A DNA stretch of 64,000 nucleotides. It comes from Bradysia coprophila. Lineage: Eukaryota; Arthropoda; Insecta; Diptera; Sciaridae. Positions 19,700 through 36,790 of this stretch are shown piece by piece (position 1 is the first letter of the stretch; each line of letters starts with the position of its first letter). The notes below the pieces were generated by a model. The model worked only from the letters and a program-made list of their open reading frames with translations. It made no database searches and had not been told where the DNA came from. The stretch is taken from NCBI RefSeq assembly GCF_014529535.1, contig NC_050738.1, positions 11,989,318 to 12,053,317 on the forward strand. The letters run 5' to 3'. The position numbers and the translations under genes are program-made.

Positions 19700-22600
19700 A
19701 ATGACAAAAAATTCGTTTATTTAAGTTGTAACACGATTTCGTATAGGATACCTAAACACATTATGCTTTTTTTTTGTAAACGAAATTTAAGAATCATAAT
19801 AAAATTGGTTAATTTTTTTCATTTTTTTTTGTTTAAATTTGCAAAAGCGCTCATTTTGTTGTAAATTCATATAACTTTTCTGCAATTTTAGTTTTTTTAA
19901 TTTCAAAAATTAGAAGCATATTATAGAGAGCGAAAAGATTTTTTTTTTAATTTAATATTTTCTTTGAGTACAATGTTTTTGTTTTTATGAATCAATTTAG
20001 ATTTTTTTTTGAATGAAAGAACGATAATAATATTTTTGTTTTCTTCTATAAACTAATAATATTCAATATATATATAGTAAATACACATACTGTTCCATTT
20101 TTTTATGTTTTATGTTTTTTTTTTGTTTTCATTTTGATATAGAGAGGGTATTGTATAATAAATTTTTTTGTTTAATAATATTTTATAAATATGTAAAACA
20201 CCCATAAAACGTAAATATTTATTTAATATAATTATTAGTACTTGGTTGCATCTGCGGTTTTTCTAATTTCATTTCTTTTTCACTTAATATCATCATTTAA
20301 ATGGTTTTGTTTTCATTTTGTTATTTTCTTTTAAAAATTAAACACTTTTCCTATTTTGAAATATTCATGTAAAATTTTCATGGATTTGTAGACTATAAAC
20401 ACTGTCCGAGCAGCAGTTTATAATAAATTTTTTCTTGTTTGTTTATCATTCAAATGGAAGATTCAGTTTTCACTCACATTTCAATTTTTCTTTTTAATTT
20501 CTGATTATTATTTTTGAGCAACATGGTAAAATTGTTACAATTTGGTTTTCTGATGCTATCAATAAAAGCTCATCAATAGGATAATCGTATAAACAGGAAC
20601 TGAGACACTTTTCAATGTCAATTATGTCTACAAATCGAAAGATTTTTTTGGTTGTCAGAAAAACTTTTGCTGATGCAGATATCATTCACAGAAAAGTGCA
20701 TTTATTCCGTTGATTATTTTTTTTGTGCAGCACCTTGTCGACGAAATATAATTGTTTCCATTTTGATCGGTCGAGACTTGAAGATTGAATCGGTGACACA
20801 GAAACTCGTTGTAGAGACAGACATTTCTTTCTCTTCAACTCTTTGTTGTCCTAGTGTTCGAATAGTCATAAAATAGTTCTGGATCTGAACCCCATTGATT
20901 CCGAATTTTCATTGCTGAAGTTCACCTAATTTTATCGAGAAAATTTCTGAGATTCATCGAATTTGTTTTCGGTAAATCTGGAATTTTTTTTTAGAAATTT
21001 TCGGCAACTTCCAGTAAATCTAATCCCCAATAGGCGATCAGCAATCTGGAGAAAAATGTTCTTACATTCGACTCTGGTCACCGGATCAAATCACGATCAT
21101 GATAAGTAAGATTTGTTTTAGATGAGAATTAATAAATTTTGTTAAATAGTTTTTTGTTTGTTTGTTTGTTAAATATTCCGTTTTTAGTAACAATGTGTCG
21201 TTGTAGTTTTGTATGTTTACCTGTTTTACCTGTTACATTATCTTATTTGTATTTTTTGTAAAAATTAATGGCAAAGAAAAGTGAAAGAGTTTAGGCCTTC
21301 ATTCAGACAATGAAAAAAGGATGAGCATAATATAGTCACATCCGGTCTAGTTGCAATATATATTTTAGGAAATGTGATAAGAATTAATGAATCGCATTTT
21401 GTGAGTCATCCATATAATATAGTTGTTTTATACGGCTGTTTGGTCATGGTAAATGATCATCCGTTGAATCAAAGAAATTTAATTTCTGTGGAAAAATGAA
21501 TTATTTCACTAAACGTTCACACGGAATCGAAACCTAAGAGAAATCAACGATCTTTTAATTTTTTTTTCAGTTTAAATATACCAATTTTCCAAATTGTTCT
21601 AATACTTTTTTTGTCTTTGTCTTTTTATTTCCATTTTAATTTTTTTTTAATCATTATATTGCTTAAGATGATGATGTTTGGTTACAGGATTTTATTTTTT
21701 AATTTAAAAAATTCACATTTTTCCTATTTGATTATACGTCTCGATTTCAAGTATCATTTTTTTAATATATTTTTTGTCATGTTATAAAAACATTAATTTT
21801 TTTTTCATCTTTTCTTTAAAATTGTTTTATATTGATTGGAATTTATAAAAATGTTAACATTTGCCGTTTCAATTTATCTTATTTTTTCATACACATTTCT
21901 TCTTGTTTTTTTATTTTTTTATTTTTCATTTTTTTAAAACTACGTCGTCAACAGACTTTTAGTCGGTTAAGTTAAGTTTTTCAGGGTGGGAAATCACAAT
22001 TTTTCTTTATTTGTTGATTTGTTCGTAAAAGAACTTATTAATGAAAGTGTAGTCCGCATGTATTAGCAGGAAACAGGAGACGTTATCAGCATATTTCGTC
22101 CGCATTTTAATATATTTCGATTAAAATGAGAAAAAAGTTCGCCATATTAAAAATTTGTAAAAATATTTTTATTTATTGAGAAGTCTGATATCAAAAACCT
22201 GCATGGTTTCCGTCTAACGGGATTGACTTCCTTTCAGTGCTTTGTTTTTTTTAAAAAATGTATTGGAAAAGAAAGCCTCGATTCGGAGTTGGGCTGCATC
22301 AAAAGCAACAACAACGCCTTAGACACATTTTCCTAATACCTAAACAATTTATTTTATGAAACGTGGCTATCGATGGAAAACAACAATGTCTAAGCAATTT
22401 ATTCTCCAATTAAGTATCATAATTCTATAACAAATATTATCACAATGACTAGTGTTTCATTTACGTTATTTTTTTTATTTAACAATCCTTCAGAAATGAC
22501 AAGCGTATCTCAACATGGTCATTGAATCTGATACTTCTATTGTTCAATGCATAGCCTTGTCTTTGATGGGAAAAATTTTACTTCATTCGTTTTAACAAAC

Positions 22601-25600
22601 ATTTTACTATATAAAAAGACACTAATCGGAGGCCATCGCTTATTTTAGTCGTTGCAGTCGATAACAGGTGCTGAAATAAATGTTGCTTGAATGAATTAGA
22701 GAAAGTTTGATTTGAAGGTACCCTTCGCTTTTGGGAGCCTATATTTTGATAGCAATGCTGGCATAATGAATATGACGAATTACGAATGCTGCTCTACTAA
22801 TTGAACATGTTTCATCTATGGAAAACATAACTAACTTTGGATACACGAAAGAATGTATAATTGTCGTGTATCAATCCGGAAAACGTTTGATGTTCACTTG
22901 AAACTTGTGCGGCGTAACACAGTCGTGTATTTTACTCTGAATGGATTTTGTTTACATAAAACTCAAACTAACAATTTTTACTAATAAATTGTAAAAAAAA
23001 TGTTCATTTCCTTCCTAACCGTCTTGTGAATTAGTTTTTGTTTGTTTTTCTTTTCATATTTTATCCAAATTTCATTTATAGTATTTCTTTGCCGGCGATA
23101 TATTTTTAAACTCTCGCTCCGGGAGTTTTGCACAACCAACTTTGTCGTCATATTTATTTAATTTTTCTTCATTTTGTTTAATACTGTTTTAGACTTAATC
23201 TATTCGTTTAAAACGAATGTCATATTTTTTTTTGCACTTACTGCATTTTAACTTTAATTTTTCTAGTTTTTTTTTATTTCCGAACTTTTCCTATATCCAC
23301 CTTCATTTATTTGTATAAAAACTTACTTCTACTGCCAACATATTTCTTTATATAAATGTCGGTCGGACAATACCAAAGAAAACTCTGGTTGTCGCGGAGA
23401 ATTTTACATTTGAAACTGAAAATGGGTAGCTGTTGTAATGATTATGATTAAATGAAGAAAAACAGAAAATATTTTGATAAAAAAAGTTACTCAAGTCTGT
23501 GGTCCTCACAAATTGGGTGTATCAGCTAAAATATTCACACTTAAGCAACTTATAAAGAATTTTCCCATATTCTGTCATTATGCTTTTAGCAGTCATATTC
23601 TGCTCTTTCCTTAGTAACTTATTCACTCATAGGTCTTAGACTGCCCCTTATGTTGATTTATTTAACGTTGCAGGCTTTCCGCTTATGTTGCGTCGACCTA
23701 TGTTATTTAAAATATCTATCGGTGTAACAGCACGGATTTGGATGAATTTCTATGGATGATAGCGACGAATACAACATCTAAGTATCTATTGGGTTTGTTG
23801 TGCCGCATACGAAACTTTATTATTCACTTAAATGGATTAGACTGCCAATGTCATTGCTCTCACAATAGATTAGCTCGTTAAGTATAGGTTTATTACGTAG
23901 CTGGAAGCTCGGGTTTTTAGGGGGTATTACATACCACTTCAAAAAAAAAACACTGCCAACCGGTGGCTCGAACGAACAAATTCCTTACTTTGTTCAGCGA
24001 ATTCAGATCGAAGTAGAACAGGAATTTCTCGTGAATATTTATGTACGATTAACCGTCGTTGGACTGTGGAGTCAGGCGCCACAATATTTGTTTTTACTGT
24101 TTCATTTCGCGATCTATTTTCTTGTGAAATAACTTCACTTTGTTAAATATCCTTTCGACGTATTTTGGTCCTTAAATACAAGACTACTTGAAATCTCATA
24201 GCAGTGAAGTCTGTTTACAAAAAATGGAGCGTTGACATTGTAGTCTACAATGTAATGTAATATAAATGTAATACAAAAACCTATTACATTTGAGTGATGC
24301 GATGTAATCGAATTGAGATTTAGTGGAATATTTTCTGACATTGTTACAGTAAAAAACCCATTCCGGTAACAACTTCAACAAATATAGATACATTGTACTT
24401 CGTATCCATAGAAGAATCAAAACACCATAGTGACATACATGTTGTACGGCTTACGAAGGTTTGAAAAAACTTTCCTAAGTTCACATCGTATGAGATACAA
24501 AAGTCCAAACTTTCCATTCCAGTAGTTTTGGCCTCATCGTTTCGGCTACGTACATTCAGTTTTAACCACCTAAGACACCTAAGTTCAATCGGCATAGACG
24601 TTCAAAAAGACTCCGACATATTTCATTAAAAAATTAATCGTTTTAGATTAATAGATGAATAGAGTCGTTCATTGGTGTTCACATTCAAGGGCTTTTTTAT
24701 TTAAAGGTCAAACAGATTTTTGACTTCGTCCGTGTATGAATGCTGTCCTATAACCATGAACAAACTGCATTACATTTATAGATTGTAGTTCAGTTTTATG
24801 TCCCAATGGCCTATTTTCGAGACCTGAAATTCTGGAAATTTCTAACAAATTTTCAATTTCGAGAATTTCAAGAACTTCAATTCTCGAAAATAGACCCTGC
24901 ATACCAAGAACTTTCATCCTTAAGACTTGTTTATACAAGTTGTGTTGACCCATTTCAAACAAATAAGAAATAAAAATCAAAGATTCGGTTAATTAGTTTA
25001 CAACAAAAAGATAAGTTTATTGAACAAAAAAAAATCCAAATAATTTTAAACAAAACTAAAACTGAAAGAAAATTCAAAATCCTAACATAATATATGATTT
25101 GGGTTAACGAAAATTTACTCAATGTAGAAAAGAAGTGAAAAAAATGGAGAAGCCAAGACTTTTTAACATTAAACCGATAATAATTGAATAATAAATGAAC
25201 AATTTTTGTAATTAAATTAAAGTTTGATGTTAATATGAAATACAAAACGTGAGAGAAAAAAAAAACGGAAAGAAAAATTCCCAATCGTTTCGAGGAGTTT
25301 TTTTGCTCCGGTTGGCAATTTTAGCATTTTTAAATATTCAAGAATATAAAATCCTTACTTTAAATCTGAACACATTTCGAACAGTTTTGCTGTGTGTTTT
25401 TTCGTTTTCTTAATAATTTCTTCTGTTTTCCTGTTCTTTTGTTTTACTAGAACGGAATATAATATTTTCCAACCGAACCGATGTGTTTGTGGGATATTTT
25501 CGGTTCGTACTTTTAAAATGATCTTTCTTCCCTTATTTAGCAAGTACAACTTTGTTTGTCATTAAAATACATCTAAATTTACTTTGTAAATGTTGTCTAA

Positions 25601-26086
25601 TTCTCGTTTTGTTATTTTCATTTTCCTTTTTTTTTCTTTCTTTTTTTAAATTTCTTACTTCGGTGTTTGTCTCTTCAAATTGTTCACGAAATTTTTTCCC
25701 GTTTTTTTTTTGTAAACACTTTTCTTACATTTTTTGTACATCACGATTATGGTGTTATGGTGTTTGATTTTTTATCATTATTTTAGACTAAATTGTTCTC
25801 TTTAGTTTCTCTCTCTTTCTCTCATTGCAAGACGAAGATTTCTTGTGAATTATTTTGTTCTCTTGTTGTGTAAATTTTTCTATAATTTTTAGTCAAAACA
25901 CATAAAAATCACCTTACATATTACGTCCAAAAAAGAAAACCAAAAAAAATAATTGACAAACTACAACTCAAAAAGAAAAAGAAATTGTAAACGAATCAAT
26001 ATTTATAGTATAATTAAAGAGACATCAAAGGAAAAACAAAATATTTTTCTTTTGTTTATCATAAATTAAAACCTAACGGATCCACC
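19700..26086 (-). other. T-rich region downstream of the ELAV-like gene, candidate long 3' UTR
   Basis: This 6.4-kb stretch has no credible coding sequence. T and A runs predominate, as in the DNA directly after the ELAV-like stop codon at 26087. ELAV/Hu genes in flies produce very long neural 3' UTRs and their proteins bind U-rich RNA. On the minus strand, though, the runs are mostly A-rich in places (plus-strand T), so U-rich sites would come from plus-strand A runs, for example 25020-25280. How much is transcribed cannot be told from sequence. Confidence 0.35.
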
Positions 26087-29478
<3,392 letters not shown>

Positions 29479-29753
29479 TTACTTTTACTTTGTTTAAAAA
29501 AAAAAGAAGAAACTTTTTGAGGTTTTTTGATTGCTAGTAGTCTTCTCAGTTTGTGCTCTCCAAAGTTCACCAACTTCCGATTCGAATAATACTGGCGTCA
29601 CGTGTTGATTTTTTTTTTATAAAATGACTTGTAAATACATCTGAAAAAAATACACGAAAAAAAACAATGTATTGACTGACGCTACTGTTGTGTGGTGGGG
29701 GTACTTTTGATTATTACTATACCAACACCCTCTTGATCTTGCAATAGAAGGAT

Positions 29754-29761
29754 TATCGATA
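29754..29761. promoter_or_regulatory. DRE-like palindrome upstream of the ELAV-like gene
   Basis: TATCGATA, the DREF-binding core promoter motif of flies, lies about 295 bp upstream of the start codon. The same 8-mer also occurs inside the decarboxylase intron near 10781, so a chance match in AT-rich DNA is plausible. Confidence 0.3.
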
Positions 29762-30375
29762 GTGCGATATTTTATGTTATCAATGTTTTGAATAGAGCTG
29801 TCATTTTCTTATAGCCAATGACATTAATATGAATGGCATTGAAAATGGTCCAATCTATTGTTGTGAAAACCGGATTCCATCTAATGGTGCATTAAGGGGA
29901 ATGATTGGTCAGCAGACATCCTAAACACATCTATACCTCTAAATCGACATAATGAATTCTTCACAAACTCGTTCATAAACGCGATGGAATTTTCCATACG
30001 AGTAATTGACGCACCACATTTTTGAAAAGCATTTTTTAGAAATTATGTGTACCGTAATTTATTCACGAATGGCGTCACGATTGAGGAAGAGGATAATTGT
30101 CTTATTAAACAGACGAAGTGAAGGCGATGTATCACGATACAACATTAAAAAGTTCATAAAATTCTACCATATTGCTAAATGAGTGTCTAATTTCAAGATT
30201 TTCATAAAAAAGATGCCGCTGAGGGATTATTAGAACATGAAACTAGCACAAACTATAATTGATCCATTTAAAAAAAAAATCTTTTCTACTTATGCGTCGT
30301 ACTAGTCGCTTTGTAGGTATTTTTGAAAATTGAAATTGTAGTTTTAGAGAAGGTTCTGAAAGAAGAGATTAAGTC

Positions 30376-30515
30376 AACGCACTTCAAGCAAAATAGGGTA
30401 CTGAAAGTTGACAGTGTTCCATACAAAATTTTACACTGTAAAAAGAGTGGGGTAAAAATTTCATACAAAACTATTTGGCAGCTGTCATTAATAGCACTTT
30501 TGCTTGAAGTGCGTT
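30376..30515. mobile_element. MITE copy 3, AACGCACTTCAAGC family
   Basis: A 140-bp element with perfect inverted ends AACGCACTTCAAGCAAAA / TTTTGCTTGAAGTGCGTT. Flanks GATTAAGTC (30367-30375) and GGTTAAGTT (30516-30524) match at 7 of 9 positions. This is the best-preserved copy of the ends and appears not to carry the large insertion seen in copy 1. Confidence 0.85.
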
Positions 30516-33500
30516 GGTTAAGTTCTCTTACGACCTTGGTTTTAGGTCGAAGTTTTAGTGTTAGTATATCTAATCCAAGGGATCGACAATCAAACGATAC
30601 GGAACTTTTTGAAACAACATAAATGCAGCGAGATGATAGAAGTCACCTGACCTGTGATTACCGAAATTTCGTTTTTAAATACAGGAAAGGGCTATCAACT
30701 TTCAGCATAAGTTTACTTCAGCTGGTTCAGTCACACAAACAAAACTGTTTATGAGTTTTAATACGGATTTAACAACACACGCGCGTGGTAAAACCGTAAA
30801 ACATGTATAACCAGTTTCGTTTGAATTCTTAAGAAGGAGTAAATCCACGGCAGAATAAAATAAACCAGGCAGGAGCAAAATGATACAGATGCCAACATTT
30901 TTAGAGTTAAACTTTTCCGGTTTCTCAATTATAAACCACTGCAAACAACACTCAGCGTCTTCAAGAAGTTTGGTTCAGTAATTTGGGTACAATCAGAATG
31001 AGCATGTAATTTGTCCTGCACCCCAAAACACAACAAAATAAGACTTCAATTAATTCGCCAATATTTTCTGTTTCACTATACAAAATTCAGATCAATAATC
31101 AAGGAATAAAATTAATGTTTTCACAAGTCACACGGAATATGATATATCAGGTTCCTCGTCAAATCATCCACTTCTGCCTGGTCTATTTTATGCTGCCGTG
31201 GTGAATCAGCTGAAGGAAATTTAGGCTGAAATTTTATTCCTTTTTCCTGTAGTTCTACATCTATATGATTTTTCTACAACATGAAACTTTATCTCATCTA
31301 TTGGTGTATACACCTCGGGGGCTACATAGAACTTAAAGACCCAATTAAAAATGTTCATCTAAAAGGCCCTTCGGGAATTGCCCGAATTCACAGTATGGCC
31401 GGTCCAGGCCCGGATAAAACCGTATAAGCAGTATGTTTGTAAGAGTCGACCAGCTGATAAAACAGCTGAAAGTTACATACAAATTTGGTTGAACTGTAAG
31501 TAAAAGAAAAATTCTTTTTATTTCGATTCATTTCCCCCTCGTGTAATTTGCAATTGATGACTATAGAGACGAGCATTTTAATTATAGAACCAATCCATAA
31601 ACCAACAAGACTCATTCACATCATCGAAGAGAAAATCTCCTTAATTCCATAAAAAAAATGTTCATCCGAAAATAAAAATCATCAAAAAAGATATAACACT
31701 TAAGAAAATTGTTTGAAAATTGAATATATTTTTTTTTTGGTATGTAAACTAATTTATAATAATAAATTTTCTATTTTTATTATTCATCTAAAAATAGAAA
31801 TATAACCGAAAAAAAAAACACAAAATTTCACAGACAAAACCAAGTCTTGTACACCACTCATATTCACATCATTTTTTTTTCTTCTTTTCTTCTTCATAAA
31901 TGTTTAGACATTCATATAAGTGTTTCGTTCATCATGTCAAGATGAATAATATTATTCAGAATGAGATATTCGAAATTCCGCTATGGTGGTTCTTCTATAT
32001 ATCGTTAAAAAAACGTGCGTTTTATGTATGTGTAGTATAATTGTATTATACCAGTAACTCACTCACCCTATTTTTAATCGCAAAAATATTTTCTTTTTGT
32101 ATAAAAATAAATTATCTCTTTCTCTCTAGCTAAATAGTCTGTTATCTATCCAATTGAAAAAACACAGCTCCACATCATTTAGTTTTAGTTGAATTCATGA
32201 ACCAATTTTTTTTTTCTCTAGCCGGGAATTGCACTTCATTCAGGTAAACGTTTCAATACTCGAATCACTTTCCAAATTATAATAATGAAAAAGAAAACTT
32301 GAAAATATCCGAACAACCGTTCTACCGTGTATAGTAATATGCGTAGTCGATATTGGATAAATTGAAAATAAAATCCAGCTCAAACACAATAAATTCGTAT
32401 AATAATAAAATGATATTTTTAAAACGGAAAATATCGAGAAATTAGGTGGCCGATGAAATTAGAAAATTTATAGGAAACACAAAAACAAAAAAGAAATCAA
32501 AAACTAAAGAAAAATAAAAAAATAAAAAAAATTAATTTATGAGAACGAAAAAAAAGTGTTATTCGACTCGTTTCACTCAACAGAACGAAATAAAATGAGG
32601 ATTTTTCAGATTCACATGCAAAATGTGAGAGAAAATAATACAAAAAAACCAACACGAAACCGAACCACACGAATTTTCTTTTGGAAAATTCGAAATTTTC
32701 CGAATACGGGCGATGTGAGTAAAATGCATCAAGATTTTCTAAACTTTTTTCCATATTATAAAGAGGAGAAATCGGGGAAAATAAATTTTGTGTATGATGG
32801 TGTTCAGTCAGTGGGGCAAAATTTATGTATACAGAGAATGTGGAACGATGAATGGTTTATTAGTACGTATACATGGTTGTATATTATGTACACCGGTAAG
32901 GCTGTAAAAGTCAAATTGTTTTTATGCCATTATGTCGATTACAAACAATTTCCTTCTAAACTAATTTCCGATACAAAATATTCTCCATCATCCTCTCAGC
33001 ACAGCAAATCATGATTACACATATAAAATGCAATTTCGTTTATGAAATCATTCACATACGGTAAGCCTATCAGAGAGTTTTACCGTCGAGTCTGTAACAA
33101 CATTTGACTTAAGTTAAGAGATTGATTTCAAATCTCTTACTTCATTTTCTTGAACAACCGTTTTGCTATCTAAGACAACATCAGGCAGAGCTTTTTGCTT
33201 ATTCATTAGGTTGTTGTCGATAAACAGATAAAAACCGTCCGTAACAGGTTACATATGTGGGGTGTGAACAATTCTCATTTAAAATTCATAATTTTCGAAT
33301 CTTCCGAAAGAAAAATCACGAACTCATTTATGGAATGATGTTATTGTACCGTCGAATTGATTGTACTCCATAATCATATTTACTGCAATTAGATCTATGG
33401 TCATCTAAATCAGACATCTAAATCATCTGGTAAGCTACATCATCGACAAAAGTGAGCAATGTCCACTGTCTAAAATGTCCTTTTGTTGAAAATTACTCAT

Positions 33501-35701
33501 TAAACGAATAATAGTCAATTTTCGCGAAACTTTTTATCCAGAATGTCATGCAGTTATAAGTTTTTCTCTTCTTAAGAAATTCTATGAGTTCCACATTGAC
33601 TCATCTTTAGATTTTGAAGTCATAGATTCTGAATTTGTATACATCTTATCCTGTGTGCGAATTTTCATACCCTTCAGTTCGTTTACTCTCATAACTCTAT
33701 CACTAAGATTTCAAATCAGCTCAGTGAGGGTTAGAATACTTTTGTCAATAATCTCAAACTACTGATAGAACCACCTTTACTCTTAAATGGTTTATCAATG
33801 CATTTCCCTATATTGACATTCGTTCATCAGTCTAATGCGATCGATTCTTTCAATGTTTCATTACAAAGGTGACATCGGAACTCATACTATTTTTGTCTGA
33901 AACATGTATTTTATGTTTATGACAGAGGAGACATCACCAAGGTGCAACCATATTGCTATACTACAAAAAAAGTTAATTCATCACATAATCAATATCGATT
34001 CCGGCTGAACGAAGAGACTAATCATTGAAATTGTTCTACTTGTTTTGCCATAAACTGCCGAGTTGACAATAATTTTTCCTATTATACTTAAACTACTAAG
34101 CTTTTAGCTGTGTCGGTATACGAGTTCAACATCCCTCAACAGGATTTGCCACAATAAATCCAAATTAGATTACATTCAGCGTTCGAAAAGAAAAATACGA
34201 AGATTAAATTGAATGGAATTATCTAACTGTATAGCAAACTGAAAGCGAAATATTCGAGCTATGCTGGTTTATAAAATAGCTCTGTGTGATGTGTGCTATT
34301 ACTCCATAAAAGCTCTGATAGAATAGATTTTCATTCATCACAGTTTGCATAATAAAAAGTGGAACAGTTGGAAATAAAAAAAAACTGGCTATGTCTAGGC
34401 GGCACCGGTATAATATAAGAGAACACCCACTCTCAATTAAAATTCTGTACCTTTAATCTACAATGGAAAATCGGATCGTCAAATAGATGGGCGTAGAATA
34501 AAGGAAAACAAAAAAAAACTGTGAAGGAAAATGTTTTCACAATTACCAATCCAACATTCGGTTCGATAGATCCAAATTGCACAGCAAATCAACGGTTGTA
34601 ATTACGACGAACAGAAAAATGTTTAACACTTGTACATCACACTACTAAAACACTTTACTTTAAGATTTTTATTTCTTTTCCAAAGCAAATCGATAACACA
34701 AAAGACGATGTCGAGTACAAAATAATAGGTATACGCGAATTGTGTAAATTGTGCGGCTTTTGTGTGCGTATTTATCGCTACCGAACCACCTAAAATTAAT
34801 CTTTTCCACTTTTTCCCTTACAACTTCGAGTCGACGATATTATCAAATTCTATTAAAATGCAATGTAAATCCCACGGGAAACAAAAGAAAAACGTGGTAA
34901 CTTTTATGCAATTTTCTTTTCTTTTTTCGGAAAGATCTTTACATAAAACTACGGACAACTCAAAAACACAACTGGTTATCAGAGAGTGCGAGAACTAAAT
35001 GAGGATGTATTGGGGACAACCAGGGTAAATTTTCGGCCTAGACAAGGGTTGCCATATGGATGGTATAAAACAAAAAATAAAGAAGAAAAAAAAAATCAAC
35101 AATTCACATAGTTTGACTATTCCCTTTTGTTTGGAAGTATGTGTGTGTTCGAAAAAGGAGCATGCGTTCATGAAATGAAAAAAAAGGAAATTCCTTACCT
35201 CTTGCATTCGAAAGCTTTCGTTTGGAAGGTGTTACGTATGGAGTGTCAAAAAAGCTTTGCATTTTGTGTTCATACAAAGTGCCGAATCGGAAAGTTGTTT
35301 TTGGTTCGAAATTTCAGTTGCAGATAAAATAACAGATTTTTGGATGCGAAATGCGGGAATCATGTATTAGTATGCCTAGATTGTCATAGTAGCGAACGGA
35401 ATCAACAATCATTTCTGTTATATTTCAGAACCATTATGTGTTTTAATAAGCGTTCAAAATTCGTTTGATGAACTTACCACCCTCAATAAAATATAGCGTA
35501 GGAGGTAGACAAAAGTGTACATGCGACAGCGCATAATGTGGTGATCAAAACCCTTTGTGAAATTACGATATAAAATCAACTGAAGGTTTTCGAGATGTTT
35601 AATAGAACAATTTTTTCTTCTAAAAGTCTAAATGTACTTTTTCATCGTTTAAAAAAAAAACTTCGACCGATACGGAGGTGCGGGAAAACAGAAATAGTCT
35701 T

Positions 35702-36460
35702 ATCAATACCTTTCAGTTGACATATCGCACACCATTTTTGAATCAAAACATCCAGAGATATACTTGAAAAACAAATGAAAAACAGCAAAACGAAACAGAA
35801 ACACTGTTCTGGAGACTTGACTTGACCAGTTGAGTCGCGACAACGTGCTAGCGATGCTTATTTTGTGCACTATAAATAAAGGGTTGTGAAAATGACGTTT
35901 TGTTGTCATTCTGATAGGCGCCATTTTATGTGAGAAAATATTGATTTTCTCCCTAAAAATGGCTGATTCAGCCATATTGGGTGGAGAAAATCGAAAATGA
36001 AGATTTTCTTACTTAAAATGACTGAATACCAGAACAAGCTATTTTTTTTCTTCAAAGTGGACAAAAATGCGGATTTTCGCAAAACGCAAGCATGAAAAGC
36101 TTTGTTCACCTCGGGGAAAAATAGGAAATTTCACATTGAGCGAACTTTCGCTCTTGGTGAAATTTTCTATTTTCTCTGCTTGGTTAACAAATAACTTTCG
36201 TCTCGTCAATACCTCTCATTTGATGTAGCGCACACGATGTTAGAGCGAAAACATTCAGATATGTTGCATGCTTGAATAGCTAGTGAAAAACAGGAAAGAC
36301 GAATCCAACTAACAAAATTTTAGGAAATTCTTGTGAGTCGATCAGTAGCTATTGGCGAGGATGCAAGCAAAACAGCGTGTCTTTCACTAGTTTATCAAGC
36401 ATATCTTTGGATGTTTTGATTCAAAAATGGTGTGCGATATGTCCATATAAATGTATTGAT
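35702..36460. repeat. Degenerate cluster of one repeat in direct and inverted copies
   Basis: A roughly 75-bp end (35702-35775, containing CATATCGCACACCATTTTTG) recurs inverted at about 36385-36460. A more diverged third copy lies at about 36208-36290 in the same direction as the first. All begin with ATCAATAC or GTCAATAC. The interior has further small palindromes (ATGGCTGATTCAGCCAT near 35960). It is best explained as an old non-autonomous transposon with nested copies. Confidence 0.55.
36101..36191. mobile_element. Palindromic element, 91 bp, inside the repeat cluster
   Basis: The left arm (36101-36145) and right arm (36147-36191) are imperfect reverse complements. Shared blocks are TTTGTT at the ends, AAAATAG, AAATTTCAC and GAGCGAA at the centre. 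There is almost no spacer, so it would fold into a near-continuous stem. Confidence 0.6.
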
Positions 36461-36625
36461 GAAACAAAATATTTAATTTTGAAGGAAATACTGTTTGTAC
36501 ATACAACTGTAGCCATTGGCGAGAAAACCAGAAAATTTTCCTACTTATCCTGTTTTTCCACTCCCTGGGTAATTTTCTGATAATAATTGGATTTAAACGA
36601 CAAGCTAAACGTTTGACTTTGCTCT

Positions 36626-36631
36626 TTTATT
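36626..36631 (-). terminator. Candidate poly(A) signal of the zinc-finger gene
   Basis: AATAAA on the minus strand lies about 160 nt beyond the stop codon at 36791. Other A-rich hexamers are closer (near 36765), so this is one of a few candidates. Confidence 0.4.
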
Positions 36632-36790
36632 TTAACGTATGAAAAATCAGTTTAACAATTCAATATTTTAAAACCGCCGATTCAACCGGCTCTTTTAGTT
36701 TAAGTTCTTAATCATTAATTATTCAAAATCACTACAACTCAAAGTAGAACATTTGTATACAAAATAAAAATTGATCGCCACCAATTGAGT

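Larger units (their letters stand above)
29762..36600. other. Intergenic region, no protein gene recognised
   Basis: Between the ELAV-like start and the zinc-finger 3' end I find no coding sequence with family features. It holds MITE copy 3 (30376-30515), an AT-rich block (31640-32600) and a degenerate repeat cluster (35702-36460). The long plus-strand open frame at 32556-33014 has lysine- and asparagine-rich composition typical of AT-rich noise. Upstream 5' UTR exons of the ELAV-like gene could lie here but cannot be seen. Confidence 0.5.

Noticed and set aside
32556..33014. 152-codon plus-strand frame
   Set aside because: Composition (Lys, Asn, Phe) is that of AT-rich noise; no domain, no promoter and no partner exons.
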